Assembly (NCBI GenBank): GCA_905480335.1
Contig: CAJQPY010000007.1
Coordinates: 20,824-84,823, forward strand
Direction: 5' to 3'
DNA: 64,000 nt
Origin: an uncultured Ilumatobacter sp.
GTDB lineage: Bacteria > Actinomycetota > Acidimicrobiia > Acidimicrobiales > Ilumatobacteraceae
This document shows positions 8,460 to 18,013 of this stretch, piece after piece. The notes under the pieces are model-generated. The model searched no databases, was not told where the DNA came from, and saw nothing but the letters and a program-made list of their open reading frames with translations. Position 1 is the first letter of the stretch; each line of letters begins with the position of its first letter. Made by a program: the position numbers and the translations under genes.

Positions 8460-10007
8460 ATGATCATTCACTCAAGCCCGCTGCCCGACGTCGAGATCCC
8501 GAACATCACGATCACCACCCACGTCCTGCACCTGGCCGACGAACTTCCCGATCGGATTGCCATCCGTGACGCCGCCGGCACAAGCTCCTACACCTTTGCC
8601 GAACTGAGCTCCGCGATTCACTCCTTGGCCGGCGGGCTAAAAGCTCGCAGTGTCGCACCGGGGACGGTCGTTGGCTTGATGGCGCCGAATGTCCCCGAGT
8701 ACGCCGTCGTGTTCCATGGCGTAGCGGTCGCTGGCGCAGCGGTCACCACGATCAACCCGTCCTACAGAGCAGAAGAGGTCCGTCACCAGCTACAGGACGC
8801 GGGTGCGACGATGTTGATCACGACCGGCATGTTTGCTGAGACTGCCGTCACCGCAAGCGAGGGCACCGATGTCGCCGAGGTGATCGTGATAGGCGATGTT
8901 GCCCCCGGAACCACGGCGCTGGCGGAGGTTTTCGGTGGCCCGATCGAACAGGTTGCCGTCGATCCGGCCACCCACACCGTGGTGCTGCCGTACTCATCCG
9001 GCACTACAGGGCTTCCGAAAGGCGTGATGCTGACTCATCGCAACCTGGTGGCGAATATCGAGCAGTGTCGCCATACGCTGAGATACGGCGACGATGAAGT
9101 TGCTCTTGCAGCACTCCCATTTTTCCACATCTACGGTATGCAGGTCCTGATGAATGGTCTGCTCGCCAACGGAGTCACAGCGGTCTCGATGCCCCGCTTT
9201 GACATGGTGGAGGCCCTCACTGCAGTGCAGGAACTGAAGATCACCCGATTTTTTGCCGTTCCGCCGATCATCCTTGGCCTGGCCAACGCACCGATCGTAG
9301 ATGAATTCGACACCTCGTCGGTTCGCCAAATCTTCTCGGGTGCTGCCCCGCTCGGTGCGGAGCTAGCAGCGAAGGCGGGGGGCCGGCTCGGCTGCGAAGT
9401 GGTGCAGGGCTTCGGGATGACCGAGCTCAGCCCGGTCAGCCACTGCACAGCGGAAGGTGACTATCGGCCAGGCACAAGCGGCGTGACGGTCTCTAACACT
9501 GAGAGTCGTATCGTCGACCCGGACACCGGCGAGGACCGCGGTGTCGGCGAGCGTGGCGAACTGTGGGTCAAGGGCCCTCAGGTGATGGTCGGCTATCTCA
9601 ACAACCCGGATGCGACAGCGGCGACGATCGATGAAGATGGGTGGCTCCACACAGGCGACATTGCGATCATCGACGAGTTCGGCCACATGACGATTGTCGA
9701 CCGGATGAAGGAACTGATTAAGTTCAAGGGATTCCAGGTGGCGCCTGCGGAGCTCGAAGCGCTACTAGTCACCCACCCGAAAATTGCGGATGTGGCCGTG
9801 ATCGGTGTTCCCGATGACGAGGCAGGTGAGGTTCCCAAGGCCTTTGTGACTGTGCTGCCGGGAGTGAGCGTGACGATCGAGGAACTCCAGGAGCTGATCG
9901 CCGAACACCTCGTCAGCTATAAGCAGATCAAGCGCCTTGAAGTGGTCGACGCCATTCCGAAGAGCGCCGCCGGCAAGATCCTGCGCAAGGAATTGCGCCT
10001 GCGCTGA
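8460..10007 (+). CDS. AMP-dependent acyl/aryl-CoA synthetase (4-coumarate--CoA ligase-like)
   Basis: ANL-superfamily ligase of 515 aa. It activates a carboxylic acid to its CoA thioester by way of an acyl-AMP. The P-loop is LPYSSGTTGLPKGVMLTHRN (about residues 178-197). The adenine motif is GFGMTELSP, and GWLHTGDIA and DRMKELIKFKG follow. The C-terminal Lys in PKSAAGKILRK is the adenylation lysine. Overall similarity is to 4-coumarate-CoA ligase and medium-chain acyl-CoA synthetases. GAAGGA-like Shine-Dalgarno bases (GAAGGA) precede the ATG by about nine bases. The substrate cannot be fixed from the sequence. Confidence 0.93.
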   Translation: MIIHSSPLPDVEIPNITITTHVLHLADELPDRIAIRDAAGTSSYTFAELSSAIHSLAGGLKARSVAPGTVVGLMAPNVPEYAVVFHGVAVAGAAVTTINPSYRAEEVRHQLQDAGATMLITTGMFAETAVTASEGTDVAEVIVIGDVAPGTTALAEVFGGPIEQVAVDPATHTVVLPYSSGTTGLPKGVMLTHRNLVANIEQCRHTLRYGDDEVALAALPFFHIYGMQVLMNGLLANGVTAVSMPRFDMVEALTAVQELKITRFFAVPPIILGLANAPIVDEFDTSSVRQIFSGAAPLGAELAAKAGGRLGCEVVQGFGMTELSPVSHCTAEGDYRPGTSGVTVSNTESRIVDPDTGEDRGVGERGELWVKGPQVMVGYLNNPDATAATIDEDGWLHTGDIAIIDEFGHMTIVDRMKELIKFKGFQVAPAELEALLVTHPKIADVAVIGVPDDEAGEVPKAFVTVLPGVSVTIEELQELIAEHLVSYKQIKRLEVVDAIPKSAAGKILRKELRLR

Positions 10008-10058
10008 TCAAGTGCGCAGCTGGTATGGCGGTACCGGTCTGCGGCAGACTGAGGCTGG

Positions 10059-11012
10059 ATGAAGAAACTTGCTTCACGCCCTATCGACTCTGTCGACCTG
10101 CTGTCGGTTCCGTTCTTCGCCGGAACGATGATCTGGGAGTCGCGAGTGCTGGCCAAACGCGAGCTCCGCGAGGAGGGCGATCTCGACGACGTGGCGCATG
10201 ATGAACTAGGTGCCCTGTCGTTGCCGGCCGACCCGCTGGTGCCAGTCGGCTACGAGCCTCGTGACACGAAGGCCAGCCTGAAGATGCTTGGTGGAAACAT
10301 CATCGTGAATCTGGCGATGGCCGGTGCCGTTGGAGCGGTAAACAAGTTCGTGTTCAAGCGGCGGATCCTTAATCTCGGTGCAACGAGGTGGTCGTTGCCT
10401 GCGGCGATGGTTGCGTGGGACTTTCTGTACTACTGGGACCATCGGTGGATGCACGAAGTCCGGCTCCTTTGGGCTAACCATGTCACTCACCATTCGAGTG
10501 AGCGGTACAACCTGTCAACAGCGCTTCGTCAGCCATGGTCGGGATATCTCACCGCGTGGGTGTTCCTCCCGATGCCCCTGTTGGGGATTCCTGCCCACCA
10601 CGTCGCCAAGGCGGGTCAGCTGAACCTCCTCTATCAGTACTGGATCCACACCGAGACCGTCGACAAGTTGCCGATGCCAATCGAAGCCGTTTTTAACACG
10701 CCGTCGCATCATCGAGTCCACCATGGAGCTAACCCGCAGTACCTCGACAAAAATTACGGCGGAATCCTGATCGTTTGGGATCGGCTATTTGGCACGTTCG
10801 AGCCCGAGGTCCGCAGGATCAAATACGGGCTCACAAAAAACATCGACACTTTCAAGCCGATGAGCATCGGGTACCGCGAGTTTGCTGATCTCGCGCGTGA
10901 TGTCCGCAGAGCGGTGGGCTGGCGCAACAAGCTTGGTCATGTGTTCCGGCGCCCTGGTTGGCAGCCCGTAGAGCAATCAACGCACCAACTGGCAGGAGGC
11001 CGGGACTGCTGA
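10059..11012 (+). CDS. Sterol desaturase / fatty acid hydroxylase superfamily membrane protein
   Basis: Integral-membrane di-iron oxygenase of 317 aa. The histidine clusters expected for the superfamily are present in order: DHRWMHE, then NHVTHHSSE about 20 residues on, then HTETVDK, and finally SHHRVHHG. Hydrophobic segments are at about 85-100, 110-125 and 160-185. It starts 51 bases after the CoA ligase on the same strand, so it is probably co-transcribed. The natural substrate (sterol, carotenoid or fatty acyl chain) is unknown. Confidence 0.88.
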   Translation: MKKLASRPIDSVDLLSVPFFAGTMIWESRVLAKRELREEGDLDDVAHDELGALSLPADPLVPVGYEPRDTKASLKMLGGNIIVNLAMAGAVGAVNKFVFKRRILNLGATRWSLPAAMVAWDFLYYWDHRWMHEVRLLWANHVTHHSSERYNLSTALRQPWSGYLTAWVFLPMPLLGIPAHHVAKAGQLNLLYQYWIHTETVDKLPMPIEAVFNTPSHHRVHHGANPQYLDKNYGGILIVWDRLFGTFEPEVRRIKYGLTKNIDTFKPMSIGYREFADLARDVRRAVGWRNKLGHVFRRPGWQPVEQSTHQLAGGRDC

Positions 11013-11766
11013 AGCGGGGGTCGGTGCTGTGAGAGCTTGCGAGGTCCGGACAGGTCGATTTTTTGTCGATCAGCAAGCATGCGTCGCGAGTCGCATTCAT
11101 CTGCTCCGGAGTCGCGGTAATTCCGCCGAATGAGGTCTCCGCTCGCTGCTACGTCCAGAGAAAAGTCAAACAACTTGCGAGAACCGGCAATCAGAACGCC
11201 GCCCGTCGGAGATCGAAATTCCAGCATCGAGCTCGAATTCTGTCGGCGCCGCAAGCCAACGTTGTTTCAAGCGACAGAATGCTTGGGGGAACGAGTGCGG
11301 GGCTTCCCCCTTTCAATAGCCTCTTGACGGAGTCATCGTCGTCCGGCTAGATGTCCTTTCGCAGGCGAATGCGACGGCCATTGAGAATCGGCTGTGGGGC
11401 GAGACTGCGAGATGGTCCGACGCCCGCCTGTGTTTGGCGCTGTCGGTTGACCAGCTTGAGACCACCCACGAGCCAGCGGACTTTCCTCGTAGCGGGCGCC
11501 ATGGGTTCGCAGCGAGCGTCTCTCAGTGTGTGCGGGCCACTCGGCATGGCGCCGGATTTAAGAGTGAGCAACTGGTGTTACGTCACAATCGGGCGATACT
11601 TGACAATGACTCGACCGCTTCTAAGGGCGTGCCTATCTCCGACGAAGATGAGATCAAGGTGTTTGGTAAGAACGAGTCAAGCGACCACCAGGGAAGGGCG
11701 CCGCATTGACCCGTCTCGTGATCCGTGAAACACCTCGATGGGGCTTGAACGTGGAAACATCGAGAG
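11013..11766. other. Gene-free stretch, 750 bases
   Basis: Open frames exist on both strands (up to about 125 codons) but none has a family motif, a start signal or steady codon bias, and they overlap each other in different frames. The promoter of the next gene should lie near the right end. I see no RNA gene. Confidence 0.45.
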
Positions 11767-12441
11767 ATGTATGCGATTGCAACGTTCTTCGTCGTGGCCG
11801 TGCTGTCAATTGCGTTCACTCGCATGGCAGCTGGTGCGCTGATTGCAACAGGTCTGCCGCCCGAGGTGGCGTCCTTCCAGGCGCGATCAGCCTTCAGCGG
11901 GGCCGGATTTACGACTACCGAAGCCGAGAACGTCGTGAACCATCCGGCGCGCCGAAAAATTATTGGCACCACAATGTTCGTCGGCAACCTGGGCACGCCG
12001 ACGCTCGTCGTGACAGTGTTAGTGGGCTTCTTGGCTCCGGGGCCCGGGAACACCGTTGAGCGCACGATGGTCACCCTCTCCGGCTTGGCGTTGCTCGTCA
12101 TGCTCGTCGCCCACCGTCCGGCGCAGCGCGCGCTGGTCCGAATCGGACAGGAGCAGGCTCGGAAGCGTCTGCTCCCGCATTTTGATCAACACGTCGCTGA
12201 GCTGTTTGAGGTGTGTGGTGACTTTGTAATCGGGTCCGTGCGCCTCGCCGATCAGCCTGGGGAAGGGGTCAGGAGTCTGCGCGGGATCGACGACGCACTT
12301 CCGGCGGTAAGTGTGCTCGGGGTTCGACATGACGGCGGATATCTTGGACGTCCGCCGGTTGATGTCGATCTCGTTGCCGGTGACGAGATCATCGTCTACG
12401 GTCGACGGCGTGATCTCAAGAAGTTCGAGATCGCCGGCTAG
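11767..12441 (+). CDS. Membrane protein with C-terminal TrkA-C (RCK_C) domain
   Basis: A 224-aa protein with two parts. Residues 1-120 hold three predicted membrane segments (about 2-25, 75-92, 98-113). Between the first two lies SAFSGAGFTTTEAE, which resembles the pore-loop motif of TrkH/KtrB-type K+ transporters. Residues 150-224 resemble the TrkA C-terminal ligand-binding fold, ending VDLVAGDEIIVYGRRRDLKKF. RCK_C domains usually bind a nucleotide or anion and gate cation transport, so a role in ion transport or its control is inferred. The protein is far shorter than a complete TrkH. Fusion of a transporter-like segment with RCK_C is a recurring but poorly characterised arrangement. Confidence 0.75.
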   Translation: MYAIATFFVVAVLSIAFTRMAAGALIATGLPPEVASFQARSAFSGAGFTTTEAENVVNHPARRKIIGTTMFVGNLGTPTLVVTVLVGFLAPGPGNTVERTMVTLSGLALLVMLVAHRPAQRALVRIGQEQARKRLLPHFDQHVAELFEVCGDFVIGSVRLADQPGEGVRSLRGIDDALPAVSVLGVRHDGGYLGRPPVDVDLVAGDEIIVYGRRRDLKKFEIAG

Positions 12442-12576
12442 GCGTGCCGCCGAGAGCGGCGCGTGTGGCAGCCGTGGTCGGTTCCTGCCGCGAGCCTCGA
12501 CGCAGGGGCCGGCGGCTTACGCAGGGTCCGAGCGCGCCCGGTCGGGGCGTGGCAGCATGCAGTCGTGGCCACCAGC

Positions 12577-12978
12577 ATGATTTCCCCCGAGTATCGCATT
12601 AATTTGCCTGATCTGATGCCGCACGCTGAAGGTCGACATTTCGCCGAGTCGGAGTGCTCGTTTATCGATGGGGGACATGCAAGTGGGACCGCAATCCACT
12701 TCCCCCTCCGAGCGGGTGGGGTATCGCACCGGCATTGGTTCGACAGCGTCGAGACCTGGCACCACTATGCGGGTGTGCCGCCTACCTTAAATAGACGTTG
12801 CGATAGCAAGGTAGTGGCGAGCCGCCCGCTCGGAACTGACGTGTGGGCTGGTGACAGTCTGCCGTTCGACGTTGCGCCGGGGGAGTGGCTGTCGACTCGG
12901 ACGCTCAGTGAGTGGGCCGTGGTCGGCACCCCGTGTGGCCGGGTTTCGAGTTCAGTCCCTCAAATGCGCCGAATTTAG
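12577..12978 (+). pseudogene. Cupin (DUF985/cupin_5-like) protein with C-terminal frameshift
   Basis: The first 118 residues read as a cupin_5 protein: MPHAEGRHF, then SGTAIHFPLRAGG, SHRHWFDSVETWHHYAG with metal-type His residues, LGTDVWAG and APGEWLSTRTL. After AVVGT the frame leaves the family pattern and ends in 14 unrelated residues. The +2 frame over the same DNA (from 12933) continues VWPGFEFSPSNAPNLDG, which matches the usual PGFEF ending of this family. The break falls at a CCCC run at 12929-12932; one extra C would restore the frame. It is either a true late frameshift or a base-calling error. GTG at 12565 is an alternative start. Function of the family is unknown. Confidence 0.6.
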
Positions 12979-15072
12979 ATGGGCGCCCCCAGTGACCGAG
13001 CCGACACTATGAAGCCTCCGCTGCCGTCACCGCTTCCGATCGATCGCCCGGCCGCTTCTTGGCGACTTGCACGCATGGTGGTCCTGGGTGTCGTCCAGGC
13101 GGTCGTGTTGCTGCCCGTATCGGTCGGGCTTAACGGGCTGACAATCACCGGGCTCGGCGCCGCGCTCGGGATGGTGCTGGCCCTCGGCGTCCTGAATGCC
13201 CTCATCTGGCCGCTGGTTATCAGAGTGACCCTGCCACTGGTCATGTGGTCCGTTGGGCTGTTTACGTTCGTACTCAACGCGTTTTTCGTGTGGGCTGCTG
13301 CTGCCGCATTCGGTGGTGTCGAGATTGCGTCGTTCTGGACCGCACTGGCCGTCGCAATGATCTTGACGGTTGTCAACTTGACGGTGGGCGGAATGCTCAA
13401 CGTCGACGGTGATCACGTTTGGCGAAGCAAGGTTGCTCGCCGGGTGTTGAAGCGCCAGGGCAAACTCGAATTCAACGAGGACCCCGGCTTCCTTTTCATT
13501 CAGATCGATGGGTTAGGCCATGACGTGTTGGCTGACGCAATCGAGTCTGGCCATGCCCCGTTCTTGGCTCGGCTGGTCGCCGGTGGGACGCACTTGCTGC
13601 ATCGTTGGGAGTGCGATCTGTCATCGCAAACAGGTGCAATGCAGGCGGGGATCCTTCTTGGTGACAACCACAACATGCCGGCATTTCGTTGGTACGAGAA
13701 GGACACTGGAAGGGTCATGGTCACCAACCGGCCCCAGGACGCGGCCGATATTGAGCAGCGCCAATCAACCGGGACCGGCCTGCTCGTCGGTGGCGGAGCG
13801 TCGCGAGCCAACGTGTTCACAGGTGACGCCGGTGACTCGATGTTGACGTTCAGTTCGGTCAAAAATCAGTCACACCCGAGCGCTGGTTTCCTCTATGTCG
13901 TGTCGACGCCGTACACGTTGTTTCGTGTCGTGGCATTGATGGTCGCCGACATCGTCCGTGAGAAGCGCGCCTACCGGCGTGCACGCCGCGACGGCATCCA
14001 ACCGCTTGGCCGCCGTGGCGGCGTGTATCCACTCTTGCGTGCCGGCACGACGGTCGCTCTTGCAGAGATTACGTGGGCGATCCTCGTGTCCGACATCGCC
14101 CGCGGTGTGCCGGCCGCCTACGTCGACCTCGTTGGGTACGATGAGGTCGCGCATCACTCTGGCATCTATGCCCCCGACGCACTCGACACGCTCCGCCGCA
14201 CCGACGATCAACTCGAGCGTCTTCTCACGACGCTGGAGGCGGCGCCTCGCCCGTATCACGTCGTCGTGCTGGCCGATCACGGCCAGACCCAGGGGGCGAC
14301 CTTCGAACAACGCTACGACGAGACTCTTGATTCAGTGGTCCAGCGGCTTGCGAATGCGACGGTGGCAGCGCCTGTGTTGAGCGGAGAAGGGTGGAATAAC
14401 GTCAATGGCTTACTGACCGACGCTGCCAGCGACCCGTCACCACTCGGGCAGGTTGTCAAGCGAGCCACTCAGGGCCGAACCGCCGACGGCGAGGTGGTCG
14501 TCGGCCCTCAAACGCAACGTACCCTTGACGGGGACCGAGATGCTGAAGTGATAGTTCTCGCATCAGGCAACCTCGGGCTCGTATCGTTTGCGGCATTAGC
14601 GGGCCGGGCGACGAGGCAGCAGATCGAGACGGATCATCCAGGGCTGATCAATGGGCTTCGGACCCACCCTGGAATCGGAATCGTGTTGGTGCGTGATGAA
14701 GTCGATGGCGACGTGGCACTCGGCCCGGCCGGTGCTCATTATCTAGCCGACGGTCGCACCGAGGGAGTCGACCCGTTGCTCGTCTTCGGTCCGAACACTG
14801 CCGATCATCTGCGGCGGACGAGCGCGTTCGACAATTGTCCCGACCTGTTGATCAATAGCTTTTACGACCCCGTCGCCGACGAGGGTGCAGCGTTCGAGGA
14901 CCTCATAGGATTTCATGGCGGGCTTGGCGGCAAGCAGAGCCATCCGTTTGTCCTCGCCCCGGCTGGACTTACGCAACCGGGTACCCCGCTGGTGGGGGCA
15001 CGATCGATCCACGAACTCCTAAAGTCGTGGCTTCGGGAATGTGGTCACGACGAAGCGGGTACGGTCAGTTGA
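12979..15072 (+). CDS. Holin-4_2-like membrane domain fused to alkaline-phosphatase-superfamily phosphodiesterase
   Basis: A 697-aa protein in two parts. Residues about 28-135 have four membrane helices in the pattern of the Phage_holin_4_2 (YvlD-like) family. Residues 165-690 carry an alkaline-phosphatase/nucleotide-pyrophosphatase fold. FIQIDGLGHDVL gives the first metal Asp, SSQTGAMQAG fits the nucleophile loop, VDLVGYDEVAHHSG has Asp and His metal ligands, and VVLADHGQTQG has Asp-His. A further short hydrophobic stretch lies near 310-325. It likely hydrolyses a phosphodiester or phosphomonoester at the membrane; the topology and substrate are unknown. The ATG directly follows the TAG of the upstream cupin frame; ATG 13009 is an alternative start. 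Confidence 0.82.
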   Translation: MGAPSDRADTMKPPLPSPLPIDRPAASWRLARMVVLGVVQAVVLLPVSVGLNGLTITGLGAALGMVLALGVLNALIWPLVIRVTLPLVMWSVGLFTFVLNAFFVWAAAAAFGGVEIASFWTALAVAMILTVVNLTVGGMLNVDGDHVWRSKVARRVLKRQGKLEFNEDPGFLFIQIDGLGHDVLADAIESGHAPFLARLVAGGTHLLHRWECDLSSQTGAMQAGILLGDNHNMPAFRWYEKDTGRVMVTNRPQDAADIEQRQSTGTGLLVGGGASRANVFTGDAGDSMLTFSSVKNQSHPSAGFLYVVSTPYTLFRVVALMVADIVREKRAYRRARRDGIQPLGRRGGVYPLLRAGTTVALAEITWAILVSDIARGVPAAYVDLVGYDEVAHHSGIYAPDALDTLRRTDDQLERLLTTLEAAPRPYHVVVLADHGQTQGATFEQRYDETLDSVVQRLANATVAAPVLSGEGWNNVNGLLTDAASDPSPLGQVVKRATQGRTADGEVVVGPQTQRTLDGDRDAEVIVLASGNLGLVSFAALAGRATRQQIETDHPGLINGLRTHPGIGIVLVRDEVDGDVALGPAGAHYLADGRTEGVDPLLVFGPNTADHLRRTSAFDNCPDLLINSFYDPVADEGAAFEDLIGFHGGLGGKQSHPFVLAPAGLTQPGTPLVGARSIHELLKSWLRECGHDEAGTVS

Positions 15073-15470
15073 CTGACCGATCGGAAGATGCACCCCGGGG
15101 CGGTGACGGCACCTCATGGCGGCAGCGGCGACTCTTTGGGGATAGGTCTCATCCGAAAGAGATGAAAGGATTTGCCACTGAGGGTGTGGTGAATGAACTG
15201 GAAGTACCTCGTAGGCGGATCGGGACAATGCATCGAGAACGAAATTGATCGTGCTGACCGCGACACCGGGTTTAGCGGAATGGCCCGCACGAGCCAACCG
15301 GTCGGCAACAACGTGTGGTCGGTCGTGAGGGAGCGAACGCGAACCTCGGAGACGAGAGTGTCGCCACGGTTCAGCCAGTGAGTTGGTGGCACGCTAGGCG
15401 GAACCTGTCGGCGTCAAGGTCAATTTGACTGCGATAGGCGTTGCGAGCTGAGGTAGCGGCGATGCTGCCG
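15073..15470. other. Gene-free stretch
   Basis: About 400 bases between two convergent genes. Only frames that overlap one another are present. I see no RNA gene or strong terminator hairpin. Confidence 0.4.
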
Positions 15471-15683
15471 TCAACGGTTGGCTTTGGCAGCCTGCTTCGC
15501 CAACCGCTTGGCCGTGCGACCGATCGGCTCAATGTTGCGATGGTCGCAATCGCCGATCTCTGCACCGTTCTCGAACAGGATGCGGTAGCGCTGCCAGTTG
15601 AAGCCGTTGGCCAGGATGACCTTGCCCTCAGTCCCGACTGGGACACCATGAATTTCCTCAGTGCTACGCACTTTGTCATTCAT
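15471..15683 (-). CDS. Small basic protein, function unknown
   Basis: A 70-aa protein beginning MNDKVRSTEEIHGVPVGTEG. The core (GVPVGTEGKVILANGF, then YRILFENGAEIG) has the look of a small beta-barrel of SH3/KOW type, and I recall similar short proteins in other actinobacteria. The tail is Lys/Arg/Ala-rich (GRTAKRLAKQAAKANR), which suggests binding to nucleic acid or ribosome. An upstream in-frame start at 15743 would add 20 residues that look unlike the core. The gene is monocistronic, convergent with the gene to its left and divergent from tig. Confidence 0.7.
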   Translation of the reverse strand: MNDKVRSTEEIHGVPVGTEGKVILANGFNWQRYRILFENGAEIGDCDHRNIEPIGRTAKRLAKQAAKANR

Positions 15684-15849
15684 CTTCAATGAGATCTGGC
15701 CATCGTGCGGTGACGCCAGCTTGTGCGGCTTCCAGTACTCCATCGGCCCCAGTCTGTCGGATTGGGCGCTCGATGCGCGATTCAGGCGGCTTTGCGTCGG
15801 TTGTTTCTGATGCGGTGACGTCGTCGCGGTCGAATCAACCAGAGACAGA

Positions 15850-15855
15850 TAGCCT
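15850..15855 (+). promoter_or_regulatory. -10 box TAGCCT of tig
   Basis: TAGCCT ends eight bases before GTG 15864. A TTG at 15855 overlaps this box, so GTG is the better start. Confidence 0.5.
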
Positions 15856-15863
15856 TGAGTCCC

Positions 15864-17237
15864 GTGAAGAGTTCGGTTGAAGTTCTCGAGGACAACAAGG
15901 TCAAGGTGTACGTCGAAGTTGAGGAGACTGAATTCGACAAGGACATCGACAAGGCCTTTAAGGTGCTGGCGAAGGAGGTCAATCTCCCGGGGTTCCGTGC
16001 GGGTAAGGTTCCGCGCAAGGTGCTTGAGGCTCGCGTCGGGCTCGGTCCGGCACGCGAACAGGCGCTCCGTGACGCTGTTCCCGAGTATTTATCTCGTGCC
16101 GTCAGTGAGAACGATGTGGACCTGATCGCCACGCCTGAGGTGGAGATTACTGATGGCGAGACATCCGGACCGGTTGAGTTCGAGGCGACCTGTCAGATCC
16201 GTCCCGTTATCACAGTTTCTGGGTACGACGCGCTCCGAGTTGAGTTGCCCGGGGTTGAGGTCGACGATTCCGATCTCGCCGAGGCGCAGGATGCAGAGCT
16301 CGCTCGTGATGCTTCGCTGAGCGATGTCGACCGGCCGGCCGCAAGTGGGGACTTTGTTGTAATCGATATGCGTGCCATGCGCGATGACGAAGAAGTGCTT
16401 GGACTCAATACCGAGGATTGGTCGTACGAGATCGGACAGGGTTGGGTCGCCGACGACTTCGACGACAAGTTGGTGGGTGCTACGGCCGGTGACGTCCTAG
16501 AGTTTGTCGCCGTGCCGAAGGGCACCGAAGACGAAGCTAATTTCTCCGTCACGGTGCAGTCGGTGCAAAGCCGTGAGTTGCCCGAGCTTACTGACGAGTG
16601 GGTCGACGAAAATGTCGGTGAATTCGACACCGTCGAGGCGTGGACTGCAGATCTCCGTCAAACGCTCTCGGAGCGAAAGCTCAGCACCGCTCGTCAGCAG
16701 GCCGGTACGTCCTTAAATGACGCTGTTGCCAAACTTGTCGAGATTGAGGTGCCCGAGCCGATGGTTGCAGCGGACCTCAACCAACGAGTGCAGGGTACGA
16801 TCCAACAATTCCAGGCGCAGGGCATCGACTTCGAGCAGTGGATGCAAGCCACAGGCCAAGACCCTGAGGGCTTCGTCGAAGGAATGCGCGGACAGTCCGA
16901 GCAAGCCGTCAAGGTCGATCTCGCATTGCGTGCGATCGCCGTTGCCGAGAACATCGGCGTCACCGACGACGAACTCGAGCGCGAGTACGCCCGCATGGCG
17001 ATGCAGCACGGTCAGAAGGCGAAGGACATCCGCAAGGCCTACGAGCAGAACGATGCCGTGTCCGAGCTGATCGGCCAGATCAGCAAGTCGAAGGCGTTCG
17101 ACCTGCTGGTGCACGGCGCAACATACGTCGACGACACCGGAGCCGAGATCGATCGCGATGAGCTGATCGGACACGACCGCGATCTCGCCGATGAACCCGA
17201 AGCAACCGACACCGAAGCCACGGAGGATGATGACTGA
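15864..17237 (+). CDS. tig: Trigger factor, ribosome-bound chaperone and peptidyl-prolyl isomerase
   Basis: Chaperone of 457 aa that docks at the ribosome exit tunnel and shields nascent chains. The N-terminal ribosome-binding domain contains the signature [15 protein letters not shown] (about residues 46-60). A PPIase (FKBP-like) domain spans about 150-240. The C-terminal helical domain ends in an acidic tail ([10 protein letters not shown]). The GTG start is chosen because the family begins MKSSVE-like and because of the -10 box upstream. The stop codon overlaps the ATG of clpP by one base, so the two are coupled; clpX follows. This is the usual tig-clpP-clpX order. Confidence 0.97.
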   Translation: MKSSVEVLEDNKVKVYVEVEETEFDKDIDKAFKVLAKEVNLPGFRAGKVPRKVLEARVGLGPAREQALRDAVPEYLSRAVSENDVDLIATPEVEITDGETSGPVEFEATCQIRPVITVSGYDALRVELPGVEVDDSDLAEAQDAELARDASLSDVDRPAASGDFVVIDMRAMRDDEEVLGLNTEDWSYEIGQGWVADDFDDKLVGATAGDVLEFVAVPKGTEDEANFSVTVQSVQSRELPELTDEWVDENVGEFDTVEAWTADLRQTLSERKLSTARQQAGTSLNDAVAKLVEIEVPEPMVAADLNQRVQGTIQQFQAQGIDFEQWMQATGQDPEGFVEGMRGQSEQAVKVDLALRAIAVAENIGVTDDELEREYARMAMQHGQKAKDIRKAYEQNDAVSELIGQISKSKAFDLLVHGATYVDDTGAEIDRDELIGHDRDLADEPEATDTEATEDDD

Positions 17238-17887
17238 TGGAACTCGATGCCCAAAGCCTCTACGGAGCGCGCAACTACATGGTCCCGAACGTCGTTGAAC
17301 AGACGAGTCGCGGTGAGCGCTCCTACGATCTCTATAGCCGCCTACTCAAGGAGAACATCATCTTCTTGCAGACACCGGTCGACGACACCGTTGCGAGCCT
17401 CATTTCGGCGCAGTTGATCTTCCTTGAGTCGGAGAACCCTGACAAGGACATCAACATCTACATCAACAGCCCCGGCGGTGACATCACTGCGCTATTTGCA
17501 ATCTACGACACGATGCAGTTCATCAAGAACGAAATCGCGACGATCTGCCTTGGCCAGGCCGCATCAGCCGCCGCCGTCTTGCTCGCCGCTGGCACGAAGG
17601 GAAAGCGGCTCGCGCTCCCACATGCCCGCGTGCTGTTGCACCAGCCTTCAGGTCAGGTCGGATACGGGCAGGTCACCGACCTAGAACTTGCCGCTGCTGA
17701 GATTCAGCGAATGCGCGAGATTCTTGATGGCATTTTGTCGGAACATACGGGTCAGCCAATCGAAAAAATCAACGTCGACACCGACCGCGACTTCGTCATG
17801 GAGGCTCAGGAGGCTCTCGAATACGGCGTCATCGACCAGGTCATCACGTCGCGTGAGGCGGTCGATCGAGCAGCTCCGATCCGCTGA
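17237..17887 (+). CDS. clpP: ATP-dependent Clp protease proteolytic subunit
   Basis: Serine peptidase of 216 aa that forms the barrel of the ClpXP protease. The triad is visible: Ser in [14 protein letters not shown], His in [11 protein letters not shown], and Asp in [10 protein letters not shown]. The mature part begins near [16 protein letters not shown], so residues up to about 14 are probably a propeptide, or the true start is ATG 17279. Only one clpP is present here, whereas many actinobacteria carry clpP1 and clpP2 in tandem at this locus; a second copy could lie elsewhere. ClpX follows 126 bases downstream. Confidence 0.97.
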   Translation: MELDAQSLYGARNYMVPNVVEQTSRGERSYDLYSRLLKENIIFLQTPVDDTVASLISAQLIFLESENPDKDINIYINSPGGDITALFAIYDTMQFIKNEIATICLGQAASAAAVLLAAGTKGKRLALPHARVLLHQPSGQVGYGQVTDLELAAAEIQRMREILDGILSEHTGQPIEKINVDTDRDFVMEAQEALEYGVIDQVITSREAVDRAAPIR

Positions 17888-18013
17888 ACTCGAGGTTCGA
17901 CTGAACCGATGTCGGCTCGGTCCTCGCATGCTGCGACGAGATGTTGCACAATGGGGTGCCGTCGCGTGAGTGCAACGTGCACGATCGGGAACTGAGTTGA
18001 GGGAGATTCGACA

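Noticed and set aside
11351..11728. Plus-strand frame of 125 codons
   Set aside because: Arg/Pro/Ser-rich, no motif, and overlapped by equally plausible frames; no support for coding.
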